Positions 59,828 through 64,000 of a stretch of 64,000 nt of DNA are shown here, piece by piece. Position numbers and translations under genes: made by a program. Under the pieces are notes generated by a model. That model worked only from the letters and a program-made list of their open reading frames with translations. It had not been told where the DNA came from and did not search any database. The number at the start of each line of letters is the position of its first letter. The first letter of the stretch is position 1. The stretch spans positions 183,908,106 to 183,972,105 of the forward strand of contig NC_089492.1 in assembly GCF_036850765.1 (NCBI RefSeq), read 5' to 3'. The DNA is from Saccopteryx bilineata. Taxonomy: Eukaryota; Chordata; Mammalia; Chiroptera; Emballonuridae.

Positions 59828-61642
59828 GGTACTGAGAGAAGATTGGATTAACTCTCATCTCTGCCATCTACAGAGCCACGGTCATTAGAGAAAATAAGAG
59901 AACCCATTTCTTAAGTTGTTATGAAGACTGAATACCTGTAAAGAATTTAGTATGGTATCTGGTATATTTGCTAGTGTGATTATATTATCAAAAGTATATT
60001 ACCATTATTGTAATGTGAATATTGTATTTGCATTTAAGTCTTACATAAAGCTACAAATGGCAAATAGTGGAGTTGTGGTTAAGTATACAGGGCAGAAAGG
60101 CATTACTGTTAACTTTGAATGTCACCTCTCCTACCAGAGTATGATGCAGCATTTCAAAGTATAGCTTTGGAGTGGATGGACATGAGCCTTATAACTTACA
60201 GCTAGTTTCTTTCCTTTAAGTACAGTATTTTCTTTAAAGTGAAGGTACTTTAGGGTTGTTGTGTTATATAAGATAATGAACTTAAATGCCTAATACAGTT
60301 CCTGGCCATAGTTAAGAAACCAACAAATACTATTATTGCTATAAATTCACCATAATATTATATTTTAAATATAATAAAAAATTGCCTTGATATTCCACTT
60401 ATAATTTTACCCAACAAATTTCTTGTATTTTAAAATGGCGTTGTAGGAATTATTTAAACATACACTAAGAAAAGGGCACTAAAATGGTTTGCTGGGTTAA
60501 AAAAAATCAATCACAACTTTTCTGGAGTATTTGTATTTTGAAGGAGATAAATCCCTATTTAAATAGTAGAGGGAAAAGTGGGAGGAGGCTCTTTATGATA
60601 GGAGCTTATATAATAAAATAAGTTCAAATTTAGCTGGATGCCAAATTCATCTTTGTTCTACAGGATTTCATTTACATGAAAATGGCACTCTAATGAAAAA
60701 TGGAAGTATAGTATTTTACAGATTAATAAGAACAACAAGGCTCCTCAGCTTGTCTAATAAAACATAGCCCACAATTAATTTCTGTCTTGGGAAAATAATA
60801 ATTTGAATTTTAATCTTATAGCTAAGTTGAGTAGAAAAGCACAGTAATTCAAATATATTCAGTATGTTATCATGCAATGTGCAAAACCAACTCCATAAAT
60901 ATTTTGAAGGCTTTAAGGGCATGTATTTAAGATCAGGTGTAGATCCACTAAGCAGAAAGAAATTAGATATCATAATGTCAATATTTTCACAGGTTTTCTA
61001 ACAGCACTGATATTTGTTAAACTACCCTTCAAGAAACATTGAAGGTAATTTCACAACATATTTCCTGGCTATTGCTACCCAGAAAAGTATACTTCTGCTA
61101 TTCATACTGGTTCAAATGCAAATATAACTATTCTCTTTATGCTTATTTACAAATTAGATGCAGTTACAGAATTGAATGAATTTGAGAATGATTCAACTCA
61201 GAAGGTCAAGCAGGTTAAGGGAAGAATCTTTATCTTCAAATAGAGAAAACATGGTCAGAAAATTTAAGTCAGACAAATAGGTCCTCTCTACATCACATAG
61301 ATACTCACAACCCCAACCCCAAGCCAACAATGGGATTTTTAAAGCAGTCTGGAGAACTCAGCCACTGAGGGGGAAAGCACCAGCTGTCCATTTGAGCTCT
61401 TTCTCAGCTCACTAACAGAGCAGTAACTGAACTTCTAAGATAAAATAAGAGGAGAACTGGTTTACGGCGTGGGGGGGGGGAGGGATCTATATTAAGTACA
61501 TGAACAAAAATTGGCTTCCCAAACAAACTGCATTTTATGAATTCAATTCAACAAATATTTCTGAGCATCTGCTCTCTGTGCAGCTTTGTGACTCAGACAA
61601 AGATGAGTCTCTGGTCTTTAGACGTACACATGATATTGTGGG

Positions 61643-61686
<44 letters not shown>

Positions 61687-61766
61687 GCACAGTCATCTAA
61701 TGGCTCAGACAAGATATGGAAACATTTTTCAGAGTTCCTTGATGATGGATCATGAAGAGGTTTTAG
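59828..61766. other. AT-rich intron, no gene seen; CA microsatellite
   Basis: A (CATA)n/(CA)n microsatellite lies at 61642-61690 and a short G-run near 61470. No gene recognised. Confidence 0.45.
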
Positions 61767-61952
61767 CAGAACTATTTCTTTTTAAAAAAATATTTATTTT
61801 ATTGATTTTAGAGAGAGAGGGAAAGGGAGAGAGACAGGAACATCAATCTGTTCCTGTAATTCCCCTGACCAGGGATCAAACTGGTAATCTTTGTGCTTTG
61901 GGATGATGCTGTAACCAAGTGGGCTATTGGCCAGGGCTCAGAACTATTTCTT
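61767..61952 (-). mobile_element. Short Ves-family SINE with 14-bp target duplication
   Basis: The minus-strand head GCCCTGGCCAATAGCCCACT and the GAGAGA-rich tail mark the short Ves form. CAGAACTATTTCTT flanks 61781-61938 at 61767-61780 and 61939-61952. It is more diverged than the copy at 38545. Confidence 0.88.
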
Positions 61953-62354
61953 GAAACCATTTTTATTCTATTACATTCTGTATAAGTTATAAATAATTTA
62001 ATTAAAAACCATAAACTAGCTCTTTATTTAGGGTACTATGTGGTTCAGCAAGAAGGCAAACCAGCTCTATCTTTATAGCAACAAGAAAGTTCTTTTTCAG
62101 AACAATTGATTCTGTAGAAGTTAAAGCAACTTCTGTGCTTTGTAGTTAGGTTTGTATAAATAAAGCTTCAAAATTCTGACAGACTGAATCAATACCACAT
62201 ACAGCATTTTCCTTTCTGGCTCTGAGGCCAACCAACTAGGATAAATAGCTGGAAACAAATAGAAATATGGTGATGTTAATTTTCTGTCTAATTGCCAATG
62301 ACTACTATGTATGGCTGTGTATAGAAAGAATCAATAATATAGTGATATGTTTTA

Positions 62355-62450
62355 GGTTTTTTAAATTGAATCTTATTGGGGTGACACTGGTTAACATAAT
62401 TATACAGGTTTCAGATGCCCAATGTGCTCATATGAGATAACATGTCCATG
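62355..62450 (-). mobile_element. L1 3' end fragment
   Basis: TTATTGGGGTGACACTGGTT and ATACAGGTTTCAGATGCCCA are the complement of a bat or laurasiatherian L1 3' UTR end. Confidence 0.75.
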
Positions 62451-63184
62451 AAACTCTAGCATTAATACTTTTTGTAAAGTACTATCATGATAACAATGGC
62501 TAGAATAAATCAAGTGAATGCAGTTATTAAATCCTGAAAATGAAAAATAACCTCAAATAGTTACATGTCTACAATTTAGTTGGAACTAGAAAGAGGGAAC
62601 AACATCCTTACTTCATTTTTCCAAATCAGTTCCCTGCCAAACAAATGGTAAAGATTTTGCTGACATTAAAAATCTAATATTTAAGAGTTTAAAGATGATT
62701 TTGTGTTATTCCTAACTTTTTGAAATCTGGTGTGGTGGGGGACATGAGTATTGCAGCCACAGGCCCTTTCTGTGACAAGAGTATGCATCAATGCTATAGT
62801 TACTCTATTGTACAGAAACTTTAGTTAAGTTATGGTTGTTAATCAGTTTCTCTTCTCTATAGTTTTTCTCCTTAAAAATGTAGTTGGAAGTTACAATGAA
62901 CACCTTAGCACATTAAATAAAAATGAAAGTCCAGGAAAAGAAGAGGAAAAAGGAGAGGTAGGTTGATTTTCATGACATTCAGGAAAAAAAATAAGTTTCA
63001 CAAAACTGAGACTTTAACTGAAAATTTAGACCAAAACTCCAAAATAACAACATAAAACAACATAAAAATATCTCATATTATCATTAAGGTTCTCAAACAG
63101 TATAAAAATAATTCATAATAGGGTTAGTAAATATCATGCCAAGGCACAATGGATATTCTGTACAAACTAAAAGAAGAAATATAG
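62451..63184. other. Intron, no gene seen
   Basis: Unassigned AT-rich sequence. Confidence 0.35.
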
Positions 63185-63185
63185 A

Positions 63186-63539
63186 AAATACCATTGTAGC
63201 CTGACCAGGTGGTGGCGCAGTGGATAGAGCATTGGACTGGGATGTGGAAAACCCAGGTTTGAGACCCAGAGGTCACCAGCTGGAGCGTGGGCTCATCTGG
63301 CTTGAGCAAAAAGCTCACCAGCTTGGACCCAAGGTTGCTGGCTCAAGCAAGGGGTTACTCGGTCTGCTGAAGGCCTATGGTCAAGGCACATATGAAAAAG
63401 CAATCAATGAACAACTAAGGTGTCGCAATGAAAAACTGATGATTGATGCTTCTCATCTCTCTCCGTTCCTGTCTGTCTGTCCCCATCTATCCCTCTCTCT
63501 GACTCTCTCTCTGTCCCTGTAAAAAAAAATACCATTGTA
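63186..63539 (+). mobile_element. Long bat tRNA-derived SINE with 13-bp target duplication
   Basis: The element spans 63199-63526, beginning CCTGACCAGGTGGTGGCGCA. AAATACCATTGTA flanks it at 63186-63198 and 63527-63539. It belongs to the same family as 22748-23089. Confidence 0.93.
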
Positions 63540-63555
63540 AACACAGCAACAATAA

Positions 63556-63785
63556 AATTTATTCTTTCTTTAAAATTTAATAAGGTTGACACTGGTTAAC
63601 ATAATTACACGTTTCAGGTACCCAGTGTTACATCTCTGTACACCATATTGTGTGTTCACTCCCGCTCCAAGTCAAGTCTCCATCCATCACCATTAATCCC
63701 CGCTATGATCTCCTCCACTTCCACCCGCCACTGGCCCCTGACAATCTCCACACTGTTGTCCACTTTATAGCCATGACCTGACAAG
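63556..63785 (-). mobile_element. L1 3' end fragment
   Basis: AAGGTTGACACTGGTTAACA and CATCTCTGTACACCATATTG, then a C-rich stretch, match the complement of the same L1 3' UTR type as at 62355. Confidence 0.75.
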
Positions 63786-64000
63786 GACTGAGAGATACTT
63801 CCTCACTTATTTATATAGTTCCTACTCTGTGATCAAATGTTATAAAATAGAAGAGAGAGATAAAGGCAAACTATACAAAGATTCAGGAAAAATAAATAGG
63901 TTGAGCTTTAAATAATTGTTTTGGGAAAGACAACATTTAAAAAATACTGAATGGGCCAGTAAAATGTATCTCTTTAATAAATGGTAAATATAGAATAGTC

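Overview
The window is mammalian nuclear DNA, almost entirely non-coding, and most likely from a bat. It carries several copies of two chiropteran tRNA-derived SINE types: a Ves-type SINE, and a longer relative with a Rhin-1-like head. It also holds L1 LINEs with bat-type 3' ends, non-autonomous hAT and mariner DNA transposons, and eutherian fossils (MIR, L2, MLT1, MER5A). The SINE types suggest a horseshoe-bat-like (rhinolophoid) species. That is recall of family sequences, not a database result.

The only host coding sequence I can defend is one 165-bp exon on the minus strand (37529-37693). Its 55-codon product matches the basic N-terminal segment of PHACTR1, the phosphatase and actin regulator 1. 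Good splice sites flank it and both boundaries are phase 1. The rest of the window is therefore PHACTR1 intron: the downstream intron at 1-37528 and the upstream intron at 37694-64000. I found no other PHACTR1 exon.

Layout: 1-2938 is the 5' end of an L1 (minus) with tandem ~242-bp promoter units, inserted in an older L1 (2940-4090) that also took a 130-bp mariner-like MITE. 5611-5961 and 42964-43308 are two copies of one hAT element in opposite orientation, each with a perfect 8-bp target duplication. 8118-8592 is an MLT1 LTR. 9149-17779 is an 8.6-kb chimeric L1 insertion bounded by one perfect 15-bp target duplication. 20-23 kb holds an old L1 and two SINEs. 31.8-34.4 kb holds a Rhin-1-type SINE, an MLT1 LTR and an L2. 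38.5-39.6 kb holds a Ves SINE and a solo LTR with an internal minisatellite. 40.5-41.5 kb is L2. 47.9-49.0 kb holds Charlie-like and MER5A fossils, the latter split by a bat hAT. 55159-58367 is a mariner-family element interrupted by a defective class I endogenous retrovirus, with a stray copy of the retroviral nucleocapsid segment about 100 bp beyond the mariner. 59.6-63.8 kb holds another LTR, two SINEs and two L1 tails.

No operon, CRISPR array or novel multigene system is present. The points most worth a second look are structural: the nested insertions, the chimeric L1, the duplicated nucleocapsid fragment, the tandem L1 promoter units and the repeat array inside an LTR.
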